A DNA stretch of 64,000 nucleotides, taken from Paramoeba atlantica (taxonomy: Eukaryota > Discosea). The position numbers and the translations under genes were made by a program. The notes below the pieces were generated by a model. The model was not told where the DNA came from. It saw only the letters and a list, made by a program, of their open reading frames with translations, and ran no database searches. Of the stretch, positions 38,651-48,348 are shown one piece after another. Each line of letters begins with the position of its first letter. Within the stretch, counting starts at the first letter, position 1. Location of the stretch: positions 186,001-250,000 of the forward strand of contig CDRNVI010000071.1 of the NCBI GenBank assembly GCA_977017575.1. The letters run 5' to 3'.

Positions 38651-39131
38651 TCGTCGTCTCTGCGGCAAAAAGGCAGAAGGCTCCGCTTTCTGCCTTTTGC
38701 CTTGCGCCTTCTCCTTCCTCTACGGTCTTGCGTATCCCAAACTTCAAGTTGCAAAAAGCATATGTGGGAAATTGGGGTTTGCAAATCGCTTCCGAAGGAG
38801 GGGGTCTCGAGTCGTCCAAAAGGTGCGTTTTTCTTTCCTAAAATTCTTCTTTCCTTATGGTGCTGCCTTTGGTTCTTTGCGAAAAAAACCTTTTCCGGAA
38901 AATCTTTTTTCGGGCCAAATTTCGGGCGAAATTTCGGGCCAAATTTTATTAATACTGGGTAGCGAGGGAGTAGTATCTCCCTCAATAAGGTAGTTATTTA
39001 GTTATAGTCTTTACAGAAATTTCCCCTCGTCAGTTTCGTTTCGGGCATCTGTTTCGGTTTTAAAATGAAGAAAAATTAAGAAAAAAAGGGATAAAAACAC
39101 ATTTGCATATGAATAGAATACGTCAAAGGGC
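38651..39131. repeat. Short repeats, no gene
   Basis: 38645-38765 matches 20745-20880. 38956-38995 holds the inverted pair CTGGGTAGCGAGGGAGTA/TATCTCCCTCAATAAGG, which recurs near 61185. The rest is unassigned. Confidence 0.45.
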
Positions 39132-39527
39132 TTAAAAGCACCTTGAAATACGAAGAAAAAGAATATAGTTTTTTATAGTTTTTGAAAAAAATTTATAGTA
39201 ACTATATAGTACTATATTGATAGTTTTATAGTTTCTGCGAACCCTGGTTATTTGTTCTTTGGTTATCGGGCGCGCCTGTCGCAGCGGTATCGACGCGCCG
39301 GACAGGACCAGCGTCTTTGCTAGCAACTCCGAATGGGTTGCCGGTCTTTGCGCTTTTGTTAGCACTGAAATGAGGTGCTTCAAGTAGGTGTGTTTGGTCT
39401 GTATTGTCACCTGCAGTCCCGAGATAAACGACACCACGTTGTCGTCCTTTAGATGACTTTTAACGAATATATATTTGTAACTAAACTTTATAGAGCGCAC
39501 CGAAAAAAGATTTACTCCCCCCTCCAT
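39132..39527 (-). CDS. Hypothetical protein, possible recombinase N-domain
   Basis: A 131-residue frame. The segment VSFISGLQVTIQTKHTYLKH, then LISVLTKAQRPATHSEL and PITKEQI loosely resembles the helical amino-terminal domain of tyrosine recombinases, but no catalytic Arg/His/Tyr cluster follows. It abuts C-tract repeats near 39515, so it may be the remnant of a mobile element. I do not recognise it with confidence. Confidence 0.3.
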   Translation of the reverse strand: MEGGVNLFSVRSIKFSYKYIFVKSHLKDDNVVSFISGLQVTIQTKHTYLKHLISVLTKAQRPATHSELLAKTLVLSGASIPLRQARPITKEQITRVRRNYKTINIVLYSYYKFFSKTIKNYILFLRISRCF

Positions 39528-39804
39528 AAGTAATTATAAGTATAAATTATAATTTGTTTGAAATTATAATTATAATTATAATTACTTATGGATGTGAACC
39601 TAGTGAACCTGGAGAGGGGTAAAAATTGGAATTTCACACTAATACTCTTCATGATGATGATTCTAGACAGTGCGGGCGAGGAGGGCGACAAAGCGGGAGT
39701 GCGAAACAAGGGGGGTCTTCCTCTCGGGGTGAAGGGGGGCATGGGGGGGCACTATAGGATGCGCACCCTAGGTCGGGATCCTTGTCTTTTAGTTTTGATA
39801 CCGC

Positions 39805-40056
39805 CTACTTACATGCTTGACGATATCTTACTGTAATCAAATCTTTTTTGCGGGTTTTACGGGGAGGTGTATCTACAGAATCTGTATTTCCGTAAATTTT
39901 CACATATTTTCGCACAGTTTTTTTGTCAATTTTTAGATTTTTCGCCACTTTGCTGATGGAAAGTAACTTATTGTATTCCACAACAATTTTTACACGCATA
40001 GCATAAGTAATGGGTCCATAGTGAAGGTTCCGGGGCCGAGAGAAATGTTTTGTCAT
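39805..40056 (-). pseudogene. Tc1-type transposase HTH fragment
   Basis: The minus strand encodes TYAMRVKIVVEYNKLLSISK followed by VAKNLKIDKKTVRKYVKIYG, a helix-turn-helix of the Tc1/mariner amino-terminal type. No DDE region follows. A remnant. Confidence 0.6.
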
Positions 40057-40284
40057 GGGTTAAAAAGATGAATATTGGGCACAAACTTATTTTTTTAGGA
40101 AAAAATATGGTGTTTCGCCAAAATGATGATTTTTGAGCTGTATTTTTAATCTCATTTTTTCCTCTTGAGTTTTTTTACGCTGATTCCTTCGGCAAACATA
40201 CGACAAATTTCGAGATCTATCAAATGCCGAAGGAATTAGGTCAAAAGCTCGCACGACGCAAAAATGAAGGGGGGGACTTATCCT

Positions 40285-40515
40285 TTAAGGGGTATAGCAA
40301 CAAGTAAGGAAAAGAATGAGTTCGTGCTCTAAAATGAGTTCATTGAACTTCAGAGTCTCATTCAGAGCGTGCTCTCGGTCACTTTCACTCATTTCGAATA
40401 TGGAGTGAAACCGGAGAACCTTTTTCTCAATCCATCTTTTTGATGGTCTACCGCCAACCGTGGTAAAGTCAGCTATTGAAGAAGACCCGCTCGATGACCG
40501 TTTTCGAGACATCAT
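40285..40515 (-). CDS. Short hypothetical frame
   Basis: 76 codons, starting RKRSSSGSSSIADFTTVGG and PSKRWIEKKVLRFHSIFEM. Composition looks protein-like, with a basic Ser-rich start and an amphipathic helix, but no family is recognised and it lies in transposon debris. Confidence 0.2.
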   Translation of the reverse strand: MMSRKRSSSGSSSIADFTTVGGRPSKRWIEKKVLRFHSIFEMSESDREHALNETLKFNELILEHELILFLTCCYTP

Positions 40516-40754
40516 TGAAAAGGATTAAGTAAAGTAGTGACAGGACACTAAAAATAAATAGAAATAACAAAAAAGAGAAAACACAAAAAATACGAGGCAC
40601 AAAAAATTATCGATCGATTCGATCGAAGTTGCATTTATAATTACTTATGAAAGGCATAGGAATAAGTCACAAGGAAGTGAAAGTGCTAGTTCGAGGTGTA
40701 TTTATAATTACTTATGGAGGTGGGAGTAAATTGGCTGATAAAACAAAAATATGG

Positions 40755-40815
40755 CTACTCATGCCAACTTATGCCAATTCATGCCAACTTGTGCCAATTC
40801 ATGCCAACCAAGACT
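40755..40815. repeat. Decamer array TGCCAAYTYR
   Basis: Five 10-bp units TGCCAACTTA, TGCCAATTCA, TGCCAACTTG and so on. It is the same decamer class as in the tandem units at 31.8 and 32.6 kb. Confidence 0.6.
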
Positions 40816-40917
40816 TGCAGTCTCCTACACAGTGTATCAAGAAGGAAAGAAAGTAAGAAAGGAGGAAGGAAGGAAAGTTGGAAAAGAGAAAAGAAGGCTG
40901 TGCTAATTAAACTGAAC

Positions 40918-41600
40918 ATTGCGGTGGTTGTTTAACTACCGCTCTACCCTCGATTATAGAAAAAAGTGAAAATATAAAGAGGAACACAGTAATATAATAG
41001 AAGAAAAAAATATAAAGGGGGGCTCCGGGGGTCCAAAATTGAAAAAAATGGGGGGTCCATGGGGGGGGTTTAGGGGGGGGTGCATACGTCGTTTTTTGAA
41101 ACTTTCAAAATCTTGATTTTCGAAATCGAGCGCAGGGAAGTGGTAGAGTATGCCGCAGCGATAATTTCCCCCCCCCCCCGCTGGTACGCGCGGGAGGGGT
41201 CCGACAAGGTCAAAATTTCCGAAATTTTTGGGATGACCAAAAAAAATACTTTTTTGACCCGAAAAAAAGCAAAAATATTATTTTTACAAAATCGATTCCT
41301 AAACCGTATTTGGAGAGTTTGGGGCCTCAGCTACCATTCTACGACGTTTTTGTCCACAGATTCGACTCCTGCCCCTGCTGGTAAGGCATCCAAAACAGCC
41401 CAAATTCGGTGTAGAATTTCGCAATTTTTGCGGAAAAATCGAGCCATTTCACCCCAAAAAATGGATTATTCGTGATCTTTTGGCGATTTTTCCTTTTTAG
41501 GCTCTTAAACGCGGTGGTGGTTTTCAACGCGAAGCGCGCAGCATGAGTGACTTCTAAGTTGAAAAAAACCACCGCGTTTAACGAAGAGCCTAAAAAGTAT
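40918..41600 (+). repeat. Hairpin repeat, type A, full length
   Basis: About 680 bp from the GCGGTGGTTGTTTAACTACC hairpin to the terminal hairpin (arms near 41505-41530 and 41560-41597). The left terminal arm lacks CTTCGTTAA, otherwise complete. It is non-coding. Confidence 0.8.
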
Positions 41601-42176
41601 TTGAATATCGCAACTAGGCATTATTAGATATGAACTCGTTGGATTTTATGAGATGCGCTCATGTGCATCGCAAGAGTATCGTGATAGCGAATGTTTCAAC
41701 AATTTGCTGTTGATACAGAAAAAGATAATAGGTAATTAAAGATAAGAAGGGATTACAATTCGGAATGAAGGTTATAGAGTATGCCTCATTATATACATGT
41801 AGGTGGGTATTGGAGGAAAAAGCATTATTATATTCTTGCTGCAACATTCAATTACCGCAATTACTTTCATCAAAGCATATGAAAGGTCTACAAAAAGTTA
41901 GCCTAGATCAGATACGTAAAAATATTTCTCTCGTGTCCGATGAGCATGATGAGTATACACCCCCATGCGAAAATAATGCAACATACTTTAATTTTGCGTC
42001 TGAAGTCCAATTCGGGTCATATAAAAAGCAAAATGAGTGAACCCCTACAGAGAACGTCGGAAAATTGCTTTAAACTCGTGATTCTTAACTTTACCGAAAA
42101 TATAAAAAATATAATCAATTTTTCTTAACCTTATCACTTTTTTTCGTTGAGCTCGATTTTTTTTATTTATCCTAAC
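41601..42176. other. AT-rich stretch with one short frame
   Basis: A 91-codon plus-strand frame (41765-42040) has no recognisable domain. Nothing else is seen before the transposase-related gene beginning at 42177. Confidence 0.3.
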
Positions 42177-44324
42177 ATGACATTTCGTGACATAATCCCA
42201 GTCACGCCTTCTCTTCTCGACTCCGAGTCCGACCACAGTCGGCCAACCTTTTCTGACGCTTCTTCTACCGATACCGCTACGAACTCCGACCTGGCCCTTT
42301 CAGCCAGCGACGACCCAGACTGGGAACCTAGCGATGAAGAAAGTTCCTCTATCTGCGAGTATGAGTGGAGTGAAGAAGAGAGCATTGCCATTTATGCTTC
42401 TCTCAAGGGAGTTGAACGCCATGCAGAAGACAAAGACGAAGACTTTGCGGAGCGTTTTCGAGACGAGACGGAATTCGTTCCCGTTGAGGATTTCGAAAGC
42501 GCTGTCTGTTTCGATGCGCAACTTCTGGAAGATGCTTTTGCCTTAAAAAAGATTATGGAACCTGGTTATGGCTTCTTCTCCCGGGGTCATTAACTCGCCC
42601 GAATCTTCCTGTGAGATACAAAAAAATCACGATTCTGAAGAAGCGCGATGCGAGGCGCAACGTGAGTGCCGGGAAATGGCTCTTAAACACACAATCCTTC
42701 GGTAAGATTATGATTCAATGGAAACAAAATACGTTGAGATACAAACCGCTCTCAAAGCTCAACAAAAAGAGCAACAAAAACTTCTTGCCACCATGGCTGC
42801 ACTGAGGAGGCTGTGTATCACCAATACCGGCGGTGTTCCTTCTCCCCAGAAAAAGCGAGCCGGGCGTCCCATGAAGAAACGCAACAAAAAACGTCTTGGT
42901 TTGCCGATTGTTTGTACAGGTAGAGGGGGGTTAAGTGAAACAGGAGTTTTCACGTTCAAAATTTTACGCAGTATCGGTACTTTCAATCAGGCCGATTTAT
43001 GTTATATCTCACTGCATCCGAGCACATGCAGTCGTATACTGCGTCGAGGCGACGAGAATGCCAGAATTAAATCAGTGCGTGACGCTCACGCCGCGTTGAT
43101 TGAATGGAAACATTATAAAAAAGCAAAGTCTTTACTTCCCAAGGTGATGTCACTGAATCCAGTGCATCGAACTTTAAATGCTCTTCAATGCACATATCTC
43201 AGTGTGGGTGGGATGGAAATATCGAAGTACATGCTACGGCATCTCTTTTATTATCACGGTTTCAAGTTTCGCAGTAAGGAGCGCACGCTTCTTTTGACTA
43301 TGAAACAAAGAGAAGAACGGGTTGAAAAAAACCACATTGGGTTCCCTACTGTTCCAATCACCCAGATGCAATTCATATGGATGATGGCGCACCCCCCCAC
43401 ACAGCAGTACGTACAATGCGATGGTGGTCGAAAGCCTCATGTCGACGAATATCTTCGACGTGCCTTCGCCAACATAAAAATATTTCTTCCTGTTCCATCC
43501 TCCCCAGTGGCCTGCAGATTCTCCAGACCTCAATCCGATTGAGAATCTTTGGAGTAAACTCAAGAACGCCAACAAGCGATGTCCTTCAAGAGTGGGTGAA
43601 ATCAAGGGGTGAAAGTGAAGCATTATTGCGCCAAAAAAACACTTTTTTACGTTTTTCAAATATTGGTTTGAACCAAGTATGTTTTCTTTTAGAGCGTGTC
43701 AGATTATTAAAAATACAAACTTTTTTCACGGTTTATCACTATGAACTGCGCACAAAAACACAATTAATTGAGTTGTCTGCTGGAAGCCAAACCGTAACGC
43801 GCACTGATTGCTGGCGAGCGAGTCGCTCGCTGGGAAACGACTTGTGGCATGAGACAGTTAATCATCGACGATCTTTGGTGCACACCAACACTGTTGAACG
43901 CATGAATGAGATGCTCAAGAAGGCAGTACGATCCCGTGGGAATGGGACCCTTGGGTGCTTTGATGAAGAAAGAAAAGATCGACCAAAGTTTAGCGAAGAA
44001 GTCGTCAATGATCTGAAGATCGGAAATAGCGGGGGAAATCCTTTATAAAGCGCTTTTTAAAATCCTTTTAAGCGCTTTTTTTAAATCCTTTAAAAAAGCG
44101 AAATCAAAAGAAATAAGTACTAGCGGCCCATAAACCTAAAAAAATATCTTCATTAATTTTTTTTCCAAAAAAGGCGCAATAATGCTTCACTTTGACCAAT
44201 CAAGGACGTCTGTAACGCTTATTTAAGTTCACAGGAATGCGCTGAGTTCTGTCGAACGGTTCAGTCTTTTAAGAAGCGACTTGAATTATGTTTTCAAGCG
44301 AAAGTTAAAAAGATTCCGTACTAA
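42177..44324 (+). pseudogene. Long Tc1-like transposase gene, broken, hosting Merlin
   Basis: An acidic N-terminal region (LLDSESDHSRPTFSDASSTD, DPDWEPSDEESSS) is followed, after a frameshift near 42580 and a stop at 42703, by a coiled-coil stretch (KAQQKEQQKLLATMAALRRL) and basic GRPMKKRNKKRLGL. A Tc1-like region follows: FRSKERTLLLTMKQREER, then, in another frame, MMDDGAPPHTAVRTMRWW, then QWPADSPDLNPIENLWSKLK in a third. The first catalytic Asp region seems deleted. A Merlin element splits the end; beyond it DVCNAYLSSQECAEFCRT completes the C-terminus to TAA 44322. Confidence 0.7.
43608..44197 (+). mobile_element. Merlin element, 590 bp, 8-bp target duplication
   Basis: Inverted ends GGTGAAAGTGAAGCATT and GGTCAAAGTGAAGCATT continue as ATTGCGCC, about 25 bp. 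The 8-bp repeat AATCAAGG flanks it (43600-43607; 44198-44205). It encodes only the C-terminal part of a Merlin (IS1016/IS1595-like) transposase: DLWHETVNHRRSLVHTNTVE then RMNEMLKKAVRSRGNGTLG. An 8-bp duplication is what Merlin makes, so ends and protein agree. Confidence 0.88.
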
Positions 44325-45180
44325 ACTTTTATACGGATGTTTTCACAAATTTTACTTTATTACTGCGTTATTACATTGTATTCCTAAAAATCGATCGATG
44401 CTAAGATTGTTTTAAGCAGTGTGCAGCTTGTATTTTCTCGTATTTTATCTCGTGGGTCAGATAAGGTACAATAACTTCAGCGGAATCGTGTAAAGGGTTG
44501 TTATTCTCTTATTTCATTTTATAACTCAATTTCTTTACCCAACAAAGGGCGCGCTTTTAAATTTCTATGTCTCTTCCGGTTGGTTGCTCACAATTCTACG
44601 TCGAAATCCCAAGTACTCCAACTCTTACATCCTCCCGAAGCACTCTGATTGTGCTTCCCACTTCAGCTACTCATTTCTTATCGGTCGCATTAGTTTTTTC
44701 CCGAAAAAAAGCATCTTTACACGAATATGTGAAACGTGTATGAAGCGCAAAATTCTGGTTTCCTTCCTCGATGGACGCCTGATAAGGGGGTACACCCACG
44801 AAACAAATAATTTTCCGAGCTTAAGCCCATCCTAAAGAACGCTTTTGCCGCGTTCTTTTTGCGAACAAACGAGTCCTGCACTCAAAATCTATGTTGCAAT
44901 ATGGCTCAAATGGGGGTGTAAGTATTTGGCTGATTACGGCGTGCGCAAGGCCACAGCCTGCGAAAGGAATAGAGACTGGGAAATTATCAAAGAGGCTATG
45001 AGTATTCAGAATACAGAAGATGTCACGATGACCAAGTTCCTGTGTTTACTAACCCAGCTCTCATTTATAAAGTATACAGTTTATTTATACAGTCATTTAT
45101 ATACAGTCCATCGCGCTTAGAAAAGTTCAGAGCTGCGATTTCACATCGATAAGTGCAGGATCTCCTTATCAGTGGAGTCT
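44325..45180. other. Two short frames, no recognised gene
   Basis: Plus-strand frames at 44584-44835 (83 codons) and 44845-45120 (91 codons; IWLKWGCKYLADYGVRKATA) have no family signature. They may be pieces of a decayed gene. Confidence 0.25.
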
Positions 45181-45189
45181 GTGCAAATA

Positions 45190-45250
45190 TCACGTGAAAT
45201 CTTGTGAAAATTCGTGAAGTTTTGTGAAGATTCGTGAAAATTCGTGAAAA
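45190..45250. repeat. Decamer array TGAARATTCG
   Basis: Six units of 10 bp such as TGAAAATTCG, TGAAGTTTTG and TGAAGATTCG. Same period and TTCG ending as the arrays at 1258, 19570 and 32585. Confidence 0.6.
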
Positions 45251-45399
45251 CCAAAAATCCCCATTGAGCCACAGATTTAAGGGACAATGTGGGGGTGGGG
45301 TTAAACTGTCTCGTAATAAAGCCCCGAACTGTAGTCTAAACTATCATGTTTGGAAATACACTACACTAAAACACTACACTAAATTAAGTTAAAACAACA

Positions 45400-45471
45400 T
45401 CTTCCTCATTATCAGAATTACCTTCCGTGCCTATTTGTAACCAACGGCTATTGGAATGTTGATTGTTAGAC
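45400..45471 (-). pseudogene. Acidic tail of zinc-ribbon gene copy B
   Basis: Beyond the inserted iteron element the minus strand reads SNNQHSNSRWLQIG and EGNSDNEEDVVLT before a stop, an acidic tail comparable to the EYEWTEIVDSPKVDSSEIV tail of copy A. The junction is one frame off, so a small indel is required. Confidence 0.4.
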
Positions 45472-45780
45472 TACCGTTAGTACCCCCTGACTTTGCACCC
45501 CCCCTGACTTTGCACATTTTTCTGTTTTTGAAAATTTCTTGATGTGCAAAGTCACGGGGGTATCAAAATTTCCAAAAATGCTGAAAAATCAAATTTCCTT
45601 TTTTTTTGTAAACGACATGTAAAATATTTAACCAGTCGTACAACCGTAAATTGAATTGTTTACTTTCTATCATTTTCAACATTTTGATGCCTGTTTCTCA
45701 TTTGGCATTCAATGCCAACTAAGTTCGTTAATGATTCTCACCACCGGAACCCGCCGTCTTGATTCTGTCACCGGAAGAAG

Positions 45781-46079
45781 TCAGTACATCCTTGGTTCAG
45801 TTTGATACCCTGCAGCGAGAGAAAGAGGCTGTAGGCGAGAAGTGTTGTCGTATGTAATGCTTCGCACACGGTAACCTTTAAGAGCTTCAACGATCATGTC
45901 AGCCACATGATCTGACATTTTGCTGTCAAGTTTACGCAGTTACGAATCTACTTTTCCGCTCGATGAGGCATAGAAGATATCCACTGTGCTTGGCTCCTTC
46001 GACTGGATCAACTTCCTGATCTCCATTTTGCCATCTGTTGTTTATCACCTCAGGGAGTTCGGAAAGATCGACACGATTG
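45781..46079 (-). pseudogene. IS30-like transposase fragment
   Basis: First frame (46079 down to about 45937): LSELPEVINNRWQNGDQEVD, then PVEGAKHSGYLLCLIERKSR and FVTA. This matches the first catalytic block of IS30 transposases (RP-x-EV-x-x-R-x-x-x-G-x-W-E-x-D, then LLTLVERKSRF); the W is Q here. After a short frameshift, ADMIVEALKGYRVRSITYDN and TSRL match the second block (TITFDNG-x-EF). The third block with the catalytic Glu is absent. It sits between the two ends of an iteron element. I know IS30 as a bacterial family with 2-3 bp target duplications. Confidence 0.7.
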
Positions 46080-46341
46080 GAGGGGGGGTCTGATTTTTTT
46101 CCCCGCTGTAAAAAAAAGGCCGCGCCGCTTCATGCTGCGGCTCATCCAGTTTTCCTGTCTTTCCTTTTATCACCTTCCTCTTCTAGAAGGGAAGACTTAA
46201 CGTTCTTGTTTGTTTCTAACGTTTTTAGAAAAATTATGAAATTTTTAAAAAACAATCGTCCGGCATTCGGGGGGGGGGCACACGATAAACGAAGTATAAA
46301 GGGGAGGGTCTGACCTGCGAAGTATAAAGGGGGAGTCACAG
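46075..46341. mobile_element. Iteron element (word CTTTATACTTCG), left end damaged
   Basis: The right end GGGGGAGTCACAG is followed by TA at 46342. CGAAGTATAAAGGGG is repeated near it. The interior has CCGCGCCGCTTCATGCTGCGGC, as in the copy at 21838 but inverted. The left end has only GGGGGGGTCTGA. It is nested in the larger iteron element. Confidence 0.6.
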
Positions 46342-46687
46342 TAACTTATATAAACCTTTTCAGGGTTATGCGAAGGTAAAAGGTGATCGCAATCCGGCAA
46401 TACAAACCTTCGTAACATTTACACAGTATATTTCTGCAGCCCTAATGAGGAGCGATAAAATATTCGAGAACTTTTTTCTACTCCTCTGGGTGAAATTTTA
46501 TGAAAAACATTATTCTAAAAAGTATGCTGTTTTGACCGAAGTTTTCGACACCTCCCCTTCTCCCAATTTCGCCCCTTCCTTTTCACCCCCTCAACCCACC
46601 TTCACGACTTTGCACACCCCCTCACTTTGCACAAAAACCTGATTTTTCGCTGTTTTCGTCGTGCAAAGTCAGGGGGTACTAACGGTA

Positions 46688-47790
46688 TACGAATCCATCC
46701 AAGGTACGCTGGTTAGGGGATGTTGAATTTGGTCGGGGATACCGCTTACGCTGCATCCGAGCTGAAAAAATCTTGGCATCTGTTGCAGCCCTTTTCTCAG
46801 ACAACAATTCGCTGTCTTACTTCCCACGCCACTCATAACGCTGGTAGGCTTCAATATTATGTACGATTAAACATGATATAAAGCAGTTGTTCAGGAGTTC
46901 TATGGAGTGTGTCCAGTTTTTGAAGGCCAACCATCTGCCTACGCATGAGCGCCCAAAAACGTTTTCGATTCTGGCGCCTATCTTTAACTCTTTACTTTTA
47001 CACCCTAGAGCTATATTTCAATAACTTCTGTCTTCCCTTTCTTGCTTGACACATGTACAATAGCAACTTCTGTCTTGCGTTTGTTATGTGTCTTTGTATC
47101 GCCCCAATGCGTAACAACTCGCGTGCTGCATCTGAGGTGCTTGCTTCTTCCCACTCAGGACTCTCTATGTAAGACTTTGCCTTGTATACTTTGTTCAGGG
47201 GAACACGAAAGCGATCGTCATGTCCCCTAAGCTTGGTTTGTATTTCTGCCTTGATTTGTGCACGAACAGATACGAGCGTGGCGTTCAAGACCCCGATATA
47301 ACTGTTCCATATGTTTTTGAAAACGGTGGACATTGAACGTTCACTCTGCTGATGTAGGGTAATGTTGAACTTCCGCGCGAAATTAGTCGATAAATTTTGT
47401 CTTATCGTCCGACCATGTTATGCTGTTTTGACATGCAACTAACACGTAGGCAATGTGAACGAAAGTCAATCTAAGCCCAGTGACAGATCGAAGATAAAAG
47501 GAACTTGATGTTTTTTGCGCAGCAGGGAGGTCAATATTCAACGTTTCGAAACTTTGTAGAATGTGAGGGGAAAATGCTTCAACAACTTGACTTTGTCCAC
47601 AATGAACGCAGACTTCAGTGCCCTGTCGGACGACGTCCTCGAGGCAAAACATACATCTATCCCTTTGTTCGTCAGGAGTGGGGCACCACTTACAATGCAC
47701 ACAAAAGCTAGGGCGACCAATAGTGAATGGTGTAGTTTTGATGCATTTCCCCAAACACTCTTGACGAATGATTGAGGACTGCACGGGCAT
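46688..47790 (-). pseudogene. Zinc-ribbon/acidic-tail gene, copy B
   Basis: The first frame (47790-47383) has IGRPSFCVHCKWCPTPDEQ, CMFCLEDVV and EVCVHCG, probably two zinc ribbons, then SSSFYLRSVTGLRLTFVHI. A frameshift near 47390 leads to NLSTNFARKFNITLHQQSER and KNIWNSYIGVLNATLVSVRA (to 46998). After another break, LIVHNIEAYQRYEWRGK ends at a stop (46817), yet homology with copy A continues (FSARMQRKRYP, NQRTLDGFV) to the transposon border. It is degraded. Family unknown; two copies among transposons suggest a mobile or rapidly duplicating gene. Confidence 0.55.
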
Positions 47791-47890
47791 AAAAAATAAA
47801 GTTCTTAAGAGTGTACACCCCTTAAGTTGGAAAGAAGGGGAGACTATAGGAATAATTTATCTGAAATTGACAAAGAAAACATCAAAGAAT

Positions 47891-47999
47891 GGAGCCTTAT
47901 TACATGCCTTAACCGAGTACAGCGAGTACGTACCGAGTACGTACTCGTTTGTACTCGCCGTACACGAGTACGTACTCGCTGTACTCGGTTAAGGCTCCC
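47891..47999. repeat. GAGTAC-rich foldback
   Basis: AACCGAGTACAGCGAGTACG and its complement near 47975-47992 form a long hairpin, enclosed by GGAGCCTT/AAGGCTCC. The interior repeats GAGTAC and GTACTC several times. Confidence 0.75.
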
Positions 48000-48117
48000 A
48001 TGTCTTTACGACTACTAAAATGAAACCATGGTCTCGAATCAGCTCTCAAAGCACGGTTAAGTGTTTTGCACTGTTTTTAATTTGTATCACATTCATTCAC
48101 ACTTAGTACATACTGTG

Positions 48118-48230
48118 CCCCCCCACTTATTTGTCATACCCTCCCACTTATCGGTCCTTTTTGACGAGACTGGGCAGGAGGCGCCGCGAAGCGGCGCCAG
48201 ATTTTTTTTTTGGGGGAGGGCTCAATTTTT
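48118..48230. repeat. Iteron-element end (word CCACTTATTTGTCA)
   Basis: CCCCCCCACTTATTTGTCA and CCTCCCACTTATCGGTCC precede the hairpin GGCGCCGCGAAGCGGCGCC. The same hairpin follows the iterons at 51105, which ties these families together. The other end was not found. Confidence 0.55.
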
Positions 48231-48348
48231 TCCCTACGAACCTCATACATACAGTATATCAGACCTACGTCAGTTTGTATTTATATGCTGTCTATTTCAA
48301 GTTTTTCTTATCACAATACGCTATACCTAGCTACGTTTCTAATTTTTT

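Larger units (their letters stand above)
39512..40735. mobile_element. Possible iteron element (word CCTCCATAAGTAATTATAA)
   Basis: TTTACTCCCCCCTCCATAAG at 39512 and the inverted TACTTATGGAGGTGGGAGTAA at 40709 resemble two ends, with extra copies of ATAATTACTTATG near 39580 and 40637. A flanking TA and clean termini are not established. The interval contains a Tc1-type HTH fragment. Confidence 0.4.
45474..46685. mobile_element. Iteron element (word CCCCCTGACTTTGCAC), 1.2 kb
   Basis: Ends CCGTTAGTACCCCCTGAC and, at the right, GTCAGGGGGTACTAACGG are flanked by TA at 45472-45473 and 46686-46687. CTGACTTTGCAC is direct twice and inverted once at the left end, direct and inverted at the right. It contains an IS30-like transposase fragment (minus strand) and a partial insertion of another iteron family (46075-46341). 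It is inserted near the 3' end of the zinc-ribbon gene copy B. Confidence 0.85.
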
